This document shows, piece after piece, positions 1 through 9,007 of a stretch of 64,000 nucleotides of DNA (position 1 is the stretch's first letter; each line of letters starts with the position of its first letter). Both the position numbers and the translations under genes were made by a program. This DNA comes from CAYWWM01 sp965198025 (GTDB taxonomy: Bacteria; Acidobacteriota; Terriglobia; 2-12-FULL-54-10), in contig OZ240237.1 of assembly GCA_965198025.1 (NCBI GenBank), positions 3,100,001 to 3,164,000 on the forward strand. Direction: 5' to 3'. The notes under the pieces are model-generated. The model saw nothing but the letters and a program-made list of their open reading frames with translations. It was not told the origin of the DNA and made no database searches.

Positions 1-1002
1 GGCGCGAATGGTCAGGAAGACCGAATCGGCGTCGCGCAGGTCGGGGCAGGCATCTTCGACAATGCAACCCAGAGCCTGGAAGGCGCTGCGCCGGGCGTCG
101 AGCACGTTGCGGACGCGGGGATCGAGCGGCAAACCGCCCAAGTCAGGACACCAGGCGACGCGCGTGCCGCGGAAGCTGCGTTCGAGCGGGCCGCGGAACA
201 CAGACGGGTCGGAGGGGTAGCAGCCCGGGTCGCGCGGGTCCGGGCCGGCCATGACACTCAGCAGAAAGGCCGTGTCGGCCACGGAGCGCGCCATGGGGCC
301 GTTGACGGCGAAGCCAAGAAGCGGGAACGGATTGGGAATCGAGGGAACGAGGCCGACGGTGGGGCGGAAGCCGACGACGTTGTTGAAATTCCCGGGATTG
401 CGGAGCGAACCACCGAGGTCCGAGCCATCGGCGACGGGGAGCATGCCGGCGGCCAGCGCGGCGCCTGCGCCGCCGCTCGAACCGCCTGCGCTCCTGGTCA
501 CGTCGTAAGGGTTGCGCGTGGTTCCGTAGACGTTGTTGTAGGTGTGCGAACCCATGCCGAATTCGGGGACGTTGGTCTTGCCGATGGGGATGGCTCCGGC
601 TCCGCGCAGACGCTCGACCAGAAGCGAGTCCTGGGCGGGCATGTCGCCCTTGTAGATCGGCGAGCCGCGCGTGCAGGGAAAGCCCACGGCGGGCTGCAGG
701 TCCTTGAAGGCGATGGGAAGTCCGTGCAGCGGCGAGAGGGCGTCACCGCGGGCGGCGCGCCGGTCGGCGGCATCGGCCAGGGCAAGGCATTGATCGTCAT
801 CGAGCCTGGCGACGATGGCGTTGAGCTGCGGGTTGAGCCGGTTGATGCGCTCGAGATGAGCGACCATGACTTCGCGGGCGGAGACTTTGCGGGTTCGAAT
901 CAGCGCCGCCAAGTCCAAGGCGTTGCGAAAACACAGGTCATTCGGTTCCAGGGGCGGATTCGAGGGCGGATTCATCGGACTCCGGGGCGGACTCGGCGAC
1001 AT
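1..1002 (-). CDS. Amidase signature family hydrolase, partial (C-terminus beyond the left edge)
   Basis: The frame stays open from an ATG at 1002 to the window edge and gives the first 334 residues; the rest lies outside. The amidase-signature core is clear: HGLPIAFKD around residue 100 with the catalytic Lys, GGSSGG at 173-178 with the cis-Ser, and DGSDLGGS at 192-199 with the nucleophilic Ser. Members of this family hydrolyse amides using a Ser-cisSer-Lys triad. There is no signal peptide, so it should be cytoplasmic. A second in-frame ATG at 975 is also possible. It is transcribed away from the Tct operon at 1151, so the two share an intergenic region. GatA is unlikely, because no gatB or gatC is visible, but the truncation prevents a firm substrate call. 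Confidence 0.9.
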   Translation of the reverse strand, partial: MSPSPPRSPMNPPSNPPLEPNDLCFRNALDLAALIRTRKVSAREVMVAHLERINRLNPQLNAIVARLDDDQCLALADAADRRAARGDALSPLHGLPIAFKDLQPAVGFPCTRGSPIYKGDMPAQDSLLVERLRGAGAIPIGKTNVPEFGMGSHTYNNVYGTTRNPYDVTRSAGGSSGGAGAALAAGMLPVADGSDLGGSLRNPGNFNNVVGFRPTVGLVPSIPNPFPLLGFAVNGPMARSVADTAFLLSVMAGPDPRDPGCYPSDPSVFRGPLERSFRGTRVAWCPDLGGLPLDPRVRNVLDARRSAFQALGCIVEDACPDLRDADSVFLTIRA

Positions 1003-1150
1003 GCGGCACAGTATACGTAGAGAAGAGGGGAACAGGGAAGAGGGAATGGTTGCGCCAGCGGTTTAGGGGAGCGTATTCTACTGCTGGCGATTACGGGATT
1101 TAGATAGAATTCCCGCATAAGCTTAGGGAAAGGGTCGGAAGGCGGCACGC

Positions 1151-2164
1151 TTGAAGCAGAACGGCCAATCGGAACAGAGGGTTCGATGGGGTGCGGCGGC
1201 GCTGCTGCTGACGGCGGCGGTCGCGGCGGGCTGCGGCGGCGGTCAGCAGGAGCAGGCCGCACGGACTGACGCGTTCACGGGCACGCTGACCATCATGGCG
1301 CCGGCTGCGCCGGGCGGGGGCTGGGACCAGACGGCGCGCGAAATGCAACAGGCGTTGCGGCAGAGCGGTCTGGCGCGGACGGTGCAAGTGCAGAACGTGC
1401 CGGGCGCGGGCGGCACCATCGGGCTGGCGCAACTGGTGAACTTCCGCCAGGGTGACGCGAACCTGCTGATGGCAACGGGGCTGATCATGGTCGGGGCGGT
1501 GCTGACGAACAACTCTCCGGTGACGATGGCGGAAACGACACCGATTGCGCGGCTGCTGGGCGAATACGAGATGCTGGTGGTGCCGGCGGAGTCGCCCTAC
1601 CGGACGCTCGAGGACTTTGTGAACGCCTGGAAGGCCGATCCGGGCGGGCAGGCGATTGCGGGCGGTTCGGCCGGAGGAACGGACCACATGCTCGCCGGGC
1701 TGCTGGCGAAAGAAGTCGGCATCGACGCGACCGAGGTGAACTACGTGCCGCACTCGGGCGGCGGCGAGTCTCTGGCGTCGCTGCTGGGCGGGCACGTGGC
1801 GGCCGGGATCAACGGCTCGGGCGAGCTGATCGCGTTCATCGAGTCCGGACAATTGCGGGCGCTCGCGATCTCGGGCGAGGAGCGCGTGCCGGGTTGGGAC
1901 ATTCCGACGTTCGTGGAGCAGGGCGTGAACCTGACGCTCTCGAACTGGCGCTGCGTGGCGGCGGCGCCGGGGATCAGCGAAGCAGAACGGAGCGCGCTGG
2001 TCGGGCTGATGGACCGGATGCGGGAGTCGAGCGAATGGCGGGAAATCCTCGCAAGAAACAACTGGACGGACATGTATCTGACCGGCGAGGAGTTCGAGCG
2101 GTTCCTGGCGCAGGAAAACGCGCGCGTGGCCGAGGTGCTGCGATCGATCGGGTTGTTGGAGTAA
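1151..2164 (+). CDS. Tripartite tricarboxylate transporter substrate-binding protein (TctC family)
   Basis: This is a 337-residue extracytoplasmic solute receptor. It starts at a TTG preceded by GGAAGG; no ATG further in would keep the export signal. The N-terminus has basic residues, a hydrophobic stretch and AAGC near residue 31, which is a weak lipobox suggesting a lipoprotein. Typical TctC features follow: a pyrophosphate-loop-like PAAPGGGWDQTAR segment and a late GWDIPTF segment. The receptor captures a small carboxylate and hands it to the TctB/TctA membrane complex encoded immediately downstream on the same strand, so the three form one operon. The substrate cannot be read from sequence. 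Homologues bind citrate, other di- and tricarboxylates and aromatic acids. Confidence 0.92.
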   Translation: MKQNGQSEQRVRWGAAALLLTAAVAAGCGGGQQEQAARTDAFTGTLTIMAPAAPGGGWDQTAREMQQALRQSGLARTVQVQNVPGAGGTIGLAQLVNFRQGDANLLMATGLIMVGAVLTNNSPVTMAETTPIARLLGEYEMLVVPAESPYRTLEDFVNAWKADPGGQAIAGGSAGGTDHMLAGLLAKEVGIDATEVNYVPHSGGGESLASLLGGHVAAGINGSGELIAFIESGQLRALAISGEERVPGWDIPTFVEQGVNLTLSNWRCVAAAPGISEAERSALVGLMDRMRESSEWREILARNNWTDMYLTGEEFERFLAQENARVAEVLRSIGLLE

Positions 2165-2267
2165 AAGCGGTGACCCGTGACGAGTGACAAGCAGAAGCGC
2201 AGGCGAAACGCCATCCATTGAGCGAAGACTCCAAACCGTCCGAGAATTCCACACAGAGAAGAAACGC

Positions 2268-2729
2268 ATGGTTCGCCGAACTGGCGGCGGCAGGGGGATC
2301 GCCGTGCTCGGACTCCTGCTGGGAGCGGGAAGCTTCGGCATCCCGCCGGGAGTGGGATACGACCGGATCGGGCCGCGGTTCTTTCCTTCGTTGGTGGCGG
2401 GTGGATTGGTGCTGCTGGGGGCGTGGCTGGCGGTGGCAGGGTTGCGAGGCGCAACGACGGCAAAGCAATTCTCCGAGACAGAGTTCCCAACCAACTGGCG
2501 GACACTGGGATTCCTGGCGGCGGCGCTGCTGCTGAGCCTGGCGCTGTTCGAGCGGGGCGGGTTCGTGATCTCGTCGAGCGCGCTGTTCTGGGTGGCGGCG
2601 CGCGGGTTCGGGAGCCGGAAACCGCTGCGGGATGCAGTGATCGCCGTGGTGCTGGGGGTGGCGGTGTTCCTGGCGTTTACGCACGGGCTGGGGTTGACGC
2701 TGCCGGCGGGAGCGTGGGGGCTTTTGTAG
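2268..2729 (+). CDS. Tripartite tricarboxylate transporter small membrane subunit (TctB family)
   Basis: This is the small membrane subunit between the receptor and the large permease, 153 residues from the ATG at 2268. An upstream GTG at 2184 is open in the same frame, but it would add 28 polar residues before the first membrane helix. The 2268 start has a purine-rich AGAGAAG upstream and gives a normal TctB N-terminus. About four hydrophobic segments are visible, with GVGYDRIGPRFFP in the first loop, typical of TctB. It follows the receptor gene by about 100 bp and precedes tctA by 9 bp, which supports co-transcription. It helps couple the receptor to the TctA permease in the inner membrane. 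Confidence 0.88.
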   Translation: MVRRTGGGRGIAVLGLLLGAGSFGIPPGVGYDRIGPRFFPSLVAGGLVLLGAWLAVAGLRGATTAKQFSETEFPTNWRTLGFLAAALLLSLALFERGGFVISSSALFWVAARGFGSRKPLRDAVIAVVLGVAVFLAFTHGLGLTLPAGAWGLL

Positions 2730-2738
2730 GGAGCAGGA

Positions 2739-4241
<1,503 letters not shown>

Positions 4242-4278
4242 ATAGGCGTATGCTTCAACCCATGGAGAGTGCCAGGCA

Positions 4279-4518
4279 TCAGGCGGCAGAACGCCCTCCG
4301 CCTGTCTTCCGAGAACGGTCTCGAATGATTTGACTGAGGGATCGAAGAGCTTTGTTTACCGACTTCGGATCAGGAAATACTTCGGCAACGTCGGGGTCAA
4401 GGACGACCATGACCGAATCCTTTTCAAACCGGCTGGCGTATTTCCCGCGAACACCACCGGAAAAGTCGTACTCCGGCAGCATTTCCTCTGGTTCTTGCTT
4501 AGGGCGTGCCTTCCTCAT
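4279..4518 (-). CDS. Small hypothetical protein, possible antitoxin of a two-gene module
   Basis: This 79-residue protein has a basic N-terminus, a central segment (YDFSGGVRGKYASRF) and a hydrophobic DVAEVFPDPKSVNKAL stretch. Short proteins of this look are commonly found beside another short ORF and behave like toxin-antitoxin partners. I recognise the pattern but cannot name a family. The start ATG at 4518 lies inside the upstream 60-aa ORF (20-bp overlap), so the two are very probably translated together. The assignment of which protein is toxin and which is antitoxin is open. It sits between the Tct operon and cimA, on the strand opposite to Tct. Confidence 0.6.
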   Translation of the reverse strand: MRKARPKQEPEEMLPEYDFSGGVRGKYASRFEKDSVMVVLDPDVAEVFPDPKSVNKALRSLSQIIRDRSRKTGGGRSAA

Positions 4519-4681
4519 ACTCTATCCTTTCGCGTCGGGTGCAAGGTCGAAACTCGTAGTCAGTCAATATGGCTTGGTTTTTACCGAGCAAGTACTTCTG
4601 AGTTGTTCGGTTTGCAACACGATTGGATTCGTCAATGCGCGCAAGTATCTCCTCAAGCGATAGGTCTAACAGTTTCCCCAC
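4499..4681 (-). CDS. Small hypothetical protein, first gene of a two-gene module
   Basis: This is a 60-residue ORF with a GTG start at 4681, preceded by AAGGAA at good spacing. The protein starts with an amphipathic helix (LDLSLEEILARID), continues through a polar middle and ends acidic. I recognise no catalytic motif. It overlaps the 79-aa ORF downstream by 20 bp, an arrangement common in toxin-antitoxin and similar two-component small modules. The surrounding DNA is visibly less GC-rich than the flanking tctA and cimA genes, which suggests acquisition. Confidence 0.5.
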   Translation of the reverse strand: MGKLLDLSLEEILARIDESNRVANRTTQKYLLGKNQAILTDYEFRPCTRRERIEYEEGTP

Positions 4682-4771
4682 TTTTATTCCTTTGTCGCAA
4701 TCTGATCTAAATTGAGCTGAGTAGGAACCAGGGAAAAGCCCGCGGAACGAGCATTGTGCCTTGGCTACGGC

Positions 4772-6337
4772 TTAATTCGCCTTAATCAGCAAATGGGCGT
4801 AGCGGAAGCTGTCGGCGAGGGCTTTCCAGCTGGCGTCCACGATGTTTTCGTCGACGCCGACGGTGCCGAAACGCTTGTCCGCGATCTTGGACTCGATGAG
4901 GACACGCACTTTGGCGGCGGTGCCGCGCTGCTCGGGAATGATGCGGACCTTGTAGTCCTCAAGACGCAATTCGGCGAGCTCGGGGAACTTGCTGGTGAGG
5001 GCGGCGCGCAAGGCGGAGTCAAGCGCGTTGACGGGACCGTCGCCGTAGGCCATCTTGGTGACTTCGTCGCCGTTCACGTGGATGACAACGACGGCACAGG
5101 ATTGCGAAGAGTCCTCAATCTTCTTCGACACCTCGACGCGATACTCGGAGAGCTGGAACATTTCCGTGCTTTCGCCGCGCAGGGTGCGGACCAGCAGGTC
5201 GAGCGAGCCGTCAGCGGCCTCGAAGGCGTAGCCCTCGTGCTCCAGGCGCTTGATCTCGTTGAGGACAACGCGGGCGATGGGATCACGCTTCTTAATGCCG
5301 AAGCCTTCGAGGGCCTCGATGTGGGCGGTGCCGGCGAGGTCGGAAACCAGAAATTGGCGGCGGTTGCCAACCGACTCGGGCGCGATGTGCTCGTAGAGGC
5401 TGGGGTTCTTGAGCACAGCGTCCACATGGACGCCGCCCTTGTGCGCGAAGGCCAGATCGCCGACGTAAGGCTGCTTGGGCTCGGGGAGCATGTTGGCCAG
5501 CTCATAGACGTAACGGGCCAGGCCGGTCAGCTCCGAGGCATCGACTCCGCCCCGGGTGGGAATCCCGCGCTTAAACAGGTTGGCAAGGATGGTGATGAGG
5601 TCGGCGTTGCCGACACGCTCGCCAATCCCGTTGATGGTGCCCTGGACCATCCGGGCACCCTCGAAGATCGCCGCCATGCTGTTGGCGACGCCGAAGCCGG
5701 CATCGTTGTGGGTGTGGATGCCGATGCGGGCCTGGGGGAACGCAGTCCGGGCGGTGCGGACGATTTCGGTTAGGTTCCGAAAGTCGGTGCCGCCGTTGGT
5801 GTCGCAGAGCGTCAGGAAATGCGCGCCGGCAGCGTGAGCGGAACGAAGCGTGCAGAGAGCGTATTCCTGATCCATTTGGAAGCCGTCGAAGAAGTGCTCG
5901 GCGTCGTAAACGACCTCCTTGCCGTTGCGACGCAAAAAGGAGACGGAGTCGGAGATCATGCGCAGGTTTTCTTCGGGGGTGGTCTGCAAAGCCTCCTGGA
6001 CCTGGAAGGGCGAGCTCTTGCCGAAGATCGTGACGGCGGGCGTGGCGGCCTCGACGAGCAACTGGAGGTTGGAGTCCTGCTCGGGCTGGGTGTCCTTCTT
6101 GCGCGTGCTGCCGAAGGCGGCGAGCTTCGAATAGCGCAGCGGAACGCTCTTCATGGTGTCGAAGAAATCAATGTCCTTGGGGTTGGACCCCGGCCAGCCG
6201 CCTTCGATGTAGTCAAACTTCAGGTCGTCGAGGCGCTTGGCGATCTGGACCTTGTCGCTGACGGAGAGCGACATGCCGCCGCCCTGAGTGCCGTCGCGGA
6301 GAGTGCAGTCGTAAACGAGGATTTCTTTCTTGTCCAT
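4772..6337 (-). CDS. cimA: (R)-citramalate synthase
   Basis: This is a 521-residue acyl-transferase of the isopropylmalate/homocitrate synthase family, in the citramalate synthase branch. It condenses pyruvate and acetyl-CoA to citramalate, feeding 2-ketobutyrate and isoleucine synthesis. DCTLRDGTQ at residues 10-18 is the metal- and acyl-binding signature, and GIHTHND carries the HxH metal ligands. The C-terminal third matches the LeuA-type allosteric domain in size. The start is the ATG at 6337, preceded by GGAAG; an upstream in-frame start at 6355 lacks a better ribosome site. A TTGACC-17-TAGAAT promoter lies at 6494-6522. The first 105 codons and the upstream region are duplicated at 8126-9007. 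Confidence 0.93.
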   Translation of the reverse strand: MDKKEILVYDCTLRDGTQGGGMSLSVSDKVQIAKRLDDLKFDYIEGGWPGSNPKDIDFFDTMKSVPLRYSKLAAFGSTRKKDTQPEQDSNLQLLVEAATPAVTIFGKSSPFQVQEALQTTPEENLRMISDSVSFLRRNGKEVVYDAEHFFDGFQMDQEYALCTLRSAHAAGAHFLTLCDTNGGTDFRNLTEIVRTARTAFPQARIGIHTHNDAGFGVANSMAAIFEGARMVQGTINGIGERVGNADLITILANLFKRGIPTRGGVDASELTGLARYVYELANMLPEPKQPYVGDLAFAHKGGVHVDAVLKNPSLYEHIAPESVGNRRQFLVSDLAGTAHIEALEGFGIKKRDPIARVVLNEIKRLEHEGYAFEAADGSLDLLVRTLRGESTEMFQLSEYRVEVSKKIEDSSQSCAVVVIHVNGDEVTKMAYGDGPVNALDSALRAALTSKFPELAELRLEDYKVRIIPEQRGTAAKVRVLIESKIADKRFGTVGVDENIVDASWKALADSFRYAHLLIKAN

Positions 6338-6493
6338 GGTGTTTCTTCCGCGCACCTGAACCGAAAAGCCAACAACTCACAGCACAAACAGCGTGCCGTG
6401 GCAATCCGTTCACAGCCGATAGCTCATCCCTATGGAAATCAGCACGATCCAGCGATTCCACAACCGGCAATCCGCGGGGGTGGGCTGAAGGGG

Positions 6494-6522
6494 ATTCTAT
6501 ACCGAACGGGAGGCGGGGTCAA
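6494..6522 (-). promoter_or_regulatory. Predicted sigma70-type promoter of cimA
   Basis: On the minus strand TTGACC (6522-6517) and TAGAAT (6499-6494) are separated by 17 bp, close to consensus. Transcription would start near 6487 and leave about 150 nt of leader before the cimA ATG at 6337. The same promoter is duplicated at 8597-8625. Confidence 0.6.
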
Positions 6523-6629
6523 TGAGTGAGAAGAAGACCCCCAGATTTCCATGGAACAGCCCGATCCCTCGCCGGAGCAACGAGTGCATATCCCGTTTCG
6601 TCTTCGGGATGACACATGGCAGGCGCGGC

Positions 6630-6904
6630 TCAGGGCATGAGGGTCTGGCGCAGGAAGGAAATGGCTTCCCGCAGAGGCTCCGGTTCGAAGAACTCGGGGC
6701 CGCCGTGCGCGGCGCCGTGTACGACGAAGAACGTGACCGGCAAGCCGGTGCGCTTATAGGCCCCGTGAAGCTCGTGGGACTGGTTAATGGGCACCTGGGG
6801 GTCCTGGTCTCCGTGTAACAAAAGCAGCGGCGGATCGCCGGGATCCACGTGATTGACCGAGCTCGCGAGGCGGGCCAGCTCGGGAACAGCCTCCGGGCGG
6901 CCGC
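6630..6904 (-). pseudogene. 3' fragment of the exported esterase gene (duplicate)
   Basis: This is the last 275 bp (about 91 codons) of the esterase gene, intact at 8733-9602. It keeps the GDQDPQVP aspartate region and the AAHGGPEFF histidine region, but lacks the signal peptide, the oxyanion-hole motif and the Ser nucleophile. The open frame extends upstream to 7061 into unrelated insert sequence and shows no similarity there to the esterase N-terminus. It is a by-product of the 882-bp duplication, not a functional gene. Confidence 0.9.
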
Positions 6905-7050
6905 GGCGACCTGGAACGCAAGACTCGCCGCATCCCGGGTTCTTATCAGCTACTGCCAGCGCCAGGGTTGGCTTGAGCGCGACCCGACCAGGAGCCTGGA
7001 GCAGATGTGCTGTGTAACACGCGCACAACCGCGCCCATCTCCAAGTTGGG

Positions 7051-7620
7051 TTACTCCTCAACGATGTTCAACCCAACGCCTTTGCCTCCGACGACCTCGG
7101 AGTTGAGTTGCTTTGACCCTATCACCCACCATGTATACAACGCGGTCAATAGACCGGCGGGAAAGCCCGTTGAGGCCGGGAAGGATAAGATAACGGCAAC
7201 TACCTGTGCCCACTTAGCTCCATACAAAAGACCGGTTGCTGAAACTAATGCTGCGGCTGCCATTAGCACCGCTATCCCAGAACCAGAGACTAGAGACTGG
7301 AAAGTCTGAGTTTGGGTGAATTCACCTCCAAACTCAATGGCTACTCTGAGAAGACCAAAGACGCCAAACAGCAGCACACCACCGATGAAGAACCAGCAGA
7401 TCGCAAGAGGGATGCGATGTTTCTTGAAATCTGGCGTCCTGGTGCGATCCCAACGAAAAAAGACAACAAAGAGTATGAGCATCGCAATAAAGTGCATTGC
7501 CATGCCTAGGGCGATTGGGTCTATGGGTAGCGTTTCGTCAGCCCCCTCTCGGATGCCTTTACCTGCAAAATAAAGGATAAAAATCACAACTCCAGCGATG
7601 ATCCGCAAGGGTATTTTCAT
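7051..7620 (-). CDS. Hypothetical integral membrane protein
   Basis: This is a 189-residue protein with five or so hydrophobic segments: an N-terminal helix with FAGKG, one near residues 40-55, one near 75-92, and two in the C-terminal half around 115-165. I recognise no family motif. The start ATG at 7620 has AGAACA just upstream and a better AGGAC further away. It is the third minus-strand ORF of the insert and is separated from the 100-aa ORF by 66 bp. The base composition is lower in GC than its neighbours, consistent with horizontal acquisition. It is probably an inner-membrane protein of unknown role. Confidence 0.6.
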   Translation of the reverse strand: MKIPLRIIAGVVIFILYFAGKGIREGADETLPIDPIALGMAMHFIAMLILFVVFFRWDRTRTPDFKKHRIPLAICWFFIGGVLLFGVFGLLRVAIEFGGEFTQTQTFQSLVSGSGIAVLMAAAALVSATGLLYGAKWAQVVAVILSFPASTGFPAGLLTALYTWWVIGSKQLNSEVVGGKGVGLNIVEE

Positions 7621-7686
7621 TGTTCTTCAGTGTCCTGTTGAGGGGCGGGTGCGCGCAGCGCTGACGCACCTCGGAGAGGACCGCTC

Positions 7687-7989
7687 CTAACCGGGAGCAG
7701 TAATGATAACCCGGTAGAGCAGGCCGAAGACGGTCGTGGCGAGCAGGACGATCAGCGGCCAGATCACTTTTTGTAGCGTGTCAATGCGGCTCCCTAGCGC
7801 GTCGACGCGGCTTCCCACAGCGTCGATTCGTGCGTTGATTTCGGTGAACCCCGCTTTCATCTCGGCGATAACATTCTGGCTGGCTATTTGGCGGACTTCC
7901 GCTTCGGCGGCATGGGCCAAGTCGGGGTCGGCGGTGGTTCGCAAGGCGCGAAAGAGTGCGCCGGTAACGGGTTCAGCTGGGATTGCCAT
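7687..7989 (-). CDS. Hypothetical coiled-coil protein with a C-terminal membrane anchor
   Basis: This is a 100-residue protein. The middle shows heptad-like repeats (INARIDAVGSRVDALGSRIDTL), typical of a short coiled coil, followed by a C-terminal hydrophobic helix of about 20 residues. It would be a tail-anchored protein with the coiled coil in the cytoplasm. Its ATG at 7989 lies upstream of the stop of the preceding ORF (7973), so translation is probably coupled. I cannot assign a function. Similar short coiled-coil/TM proteins are often found beside small unknown ORFs in bacterial accessory regions. Confidence 0.6.
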   Translation of the reverse strand: MAIPAEPVTGALFRALRTTADPDLAHAAEAEVRQIASQNVIAEMKAGFTEINARIDAVGSRVDALGSRIDTLQKVIWPLIVLLATTVFGLLYRVIITAPG

Positions 7990-8440
7990 CAGAAATCTCC
8001 TTGTTTGGGGGCAGATCGAAGAGTTCTAGATCCCGATCCCGTTCCAAAAATACATCGAGTCCCTTCATGAGGCGATCTTGCTGGTCGGGATAGTCGCCGG
8101 TGACGTGCTCGAGGTAGGAGCCCATGAAGATCGTGACGGCGGGCGTGGCGGCCTCGACGAGCAACTGGAGGTTGGAGTCCTGCTCGGGCTGGGTGTCCTT
8201 CTTGCGCGTGCTGCCGAAGGCGGCGAGCTTCGAATAGCGCAGCGGAACGCTCTTCATGGTGTCGAAGAAATCAATGTCCTTGGGGTTGGACCCCGGCCAG
8301 CCGCCTTCGATGTAGTCAAACTTCAGGTCGTCGAGGCGCTTGGCGATCTGGACCTTGTCGCTGACGGAGAGCGACATGCCGCCGCCCTGAGTGCCGTCGC
8401 GGAGAGTGCAGTCGTAAACGAGGATTTCTTTCTTGTCCAT
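7973..8440 (-). CDS. Chimeric ORF: first 105 residues of CimA fused in frame to a 50-residue unknown protein
   Basis: The duplicated cimA start (ATG 8440) reads 105 codons of CimA and then passes in frame into the insert at 8125, adding 50 residues that begin MGSYLEHVTGDY. The tail starts with its own ATG (8125-8123) and probably was an independent 50-aa protein, first gene of the insert operon. The chimera keeps DCTLRDGTQ but lacks the HxH motif and most of the TIM barrel, so citramalate synthase activity is not expected. The duplicated promoter at 8597-8625 should transcribe it together with the overlapping 100-aa ORF downstream. Confidence 0.65.
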   Translation of the reverse strand: MDKKEILVYDCTLRDGTQGGGMSLSVSDKVQIAKRLDDLKFDYIEGGWPGSNPKDIDFFDTMKSVPLRYSKLAAFGSTRKKDTQPEQDSNLQLLVEAATPAVTIFMGSYLEHVTGDYPDQQDRLMKGLDVFLERDRDLELFDLPPNKEISDGNPS

Positions 8441-9007
8441 GGTGTTTCTTCCGCGCGCCTGAACCGAAAAGCCAACAACTCGCAGCACAAACAGCGTGCC
8501 GTGGCAATCCGTTCACAGCCGATAGCTCATCCCTATGGAAATCAGCACGATCCAGCGATTCCACAACCGGCAATCCGCGGGGGTGGGCTGAAGGGGATTC
8601 TATACCGAACGGGAGGCGGGGTCAATGAGTGAGAAGAAGACCCCCAGATTTCCATGGAACAGCCCGATCCCTCGCCAGCGCAACGAGTGCATATCCCGTT
8701 TCGTCTTCGGGATGACACATGGCAGGCGCGGCTCAGGGCATGAGGGTCTGGCGCAGGAAGGAAATGGCTTCCCGCAGAGGCTCCGGTTCGAAGAACTCGG
8801 GGCCGCCGTGCGCGGCGCCGTGTACGACGAAGAACGTGACCGGCAAGCCGGTGCGCTTATAGGCCCCGTGGAGCTCGTGGGACTGGTTAATGGGCACCTG
8901 GGGGTCCTGGTCTCCGTGTAACAAAAGCAGCGGCGGATCGCCGGGATCCACGTGATTGACCGAGCTCGCGAGGCGGGCCAGCTCGGGAACAGCCTCCGGG
9001 CGGCCGC
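8126..9007. repeat. 882-bp direct repeat, copy 2
   Basis: This is the second copy of the 6023-6904 segment. It joins the insert at 8125 and continues without interruption into the complete esterase gene at 9007. Together the two copies restore one intact cimA (left) and one intact esterase (right), so no gene was lost when the insert arrived. The mismatched positions relative to copy 1 are 8457, 8482, 8677, 8679 and 8871. Confidence 0.95.
8597..8625 (-). promoter_or_regulatory. Duplicate of the cimA promoter
   Basis: It contains the same TTGACC-17-TAGAAT elements as 6494-6522, carried on repeat copy 2. It should drive the CimA-fragment chimera and, through it, the minus-strand ORFs of the insert. 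Confidence 0.55.

Larger units (their letters stand above)
6023..6904. repeat. 882-bp direct repeat, copy 1 (cimA 5' end, promoter, esterase 3' end)
   Basis: Bases 6023-6904 match 8126-9007 at a constant offset of 2,103 bp with no indels. I find mismatches at 6354, 6379, 6574, 6576 and 6768, so identity is about 99.4 percent. This copy contains the first 105 codons of intact cimA, the intergenic promoter region and the last 275 bp of the esterase gene. Beyond 6904 the sequence changes abruptly, so the esterase part is a 3' remnant here. The small number of substitutions implies a recent event, or duplicate copies kept similar by conversion. Confidence 0.95.
6905..8125. other. 1,221-bp foreign-looking insert between the two duplicate copies
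   Basis: This stretch is present only once and lies exactly between the copies of the 882-bp repeat. It carries three minus-strand ORFs (8125-7973, 7989-7687, 7620-7051) and is clearly richer in A and T around 7050-7620 than cimA or the esterase. Bases 6905-7050 show no gene I can support. I see no transposase, terminal inverted repeats or att-like ends. The right boundary (8125/8126) falls exactly at the ATG of the first insert ORF. Confidence 0.8.

Noticed and set aside
1049..1078. Promoter TTGCGC-18-TATTCT upstream of the Tct operon
   Set aside because: The match is weak and the -35 is poor. In GC-rich DNA such pairs occur by chance, so I did not list it.
6905..7050. Coding sequence upstream of the esterase fragment (frame open to 7061)
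   Set aside because: The translation of this part has no similarity to the esterase N-terminus and no ribosome site. It is chance read-through into insert DNA.
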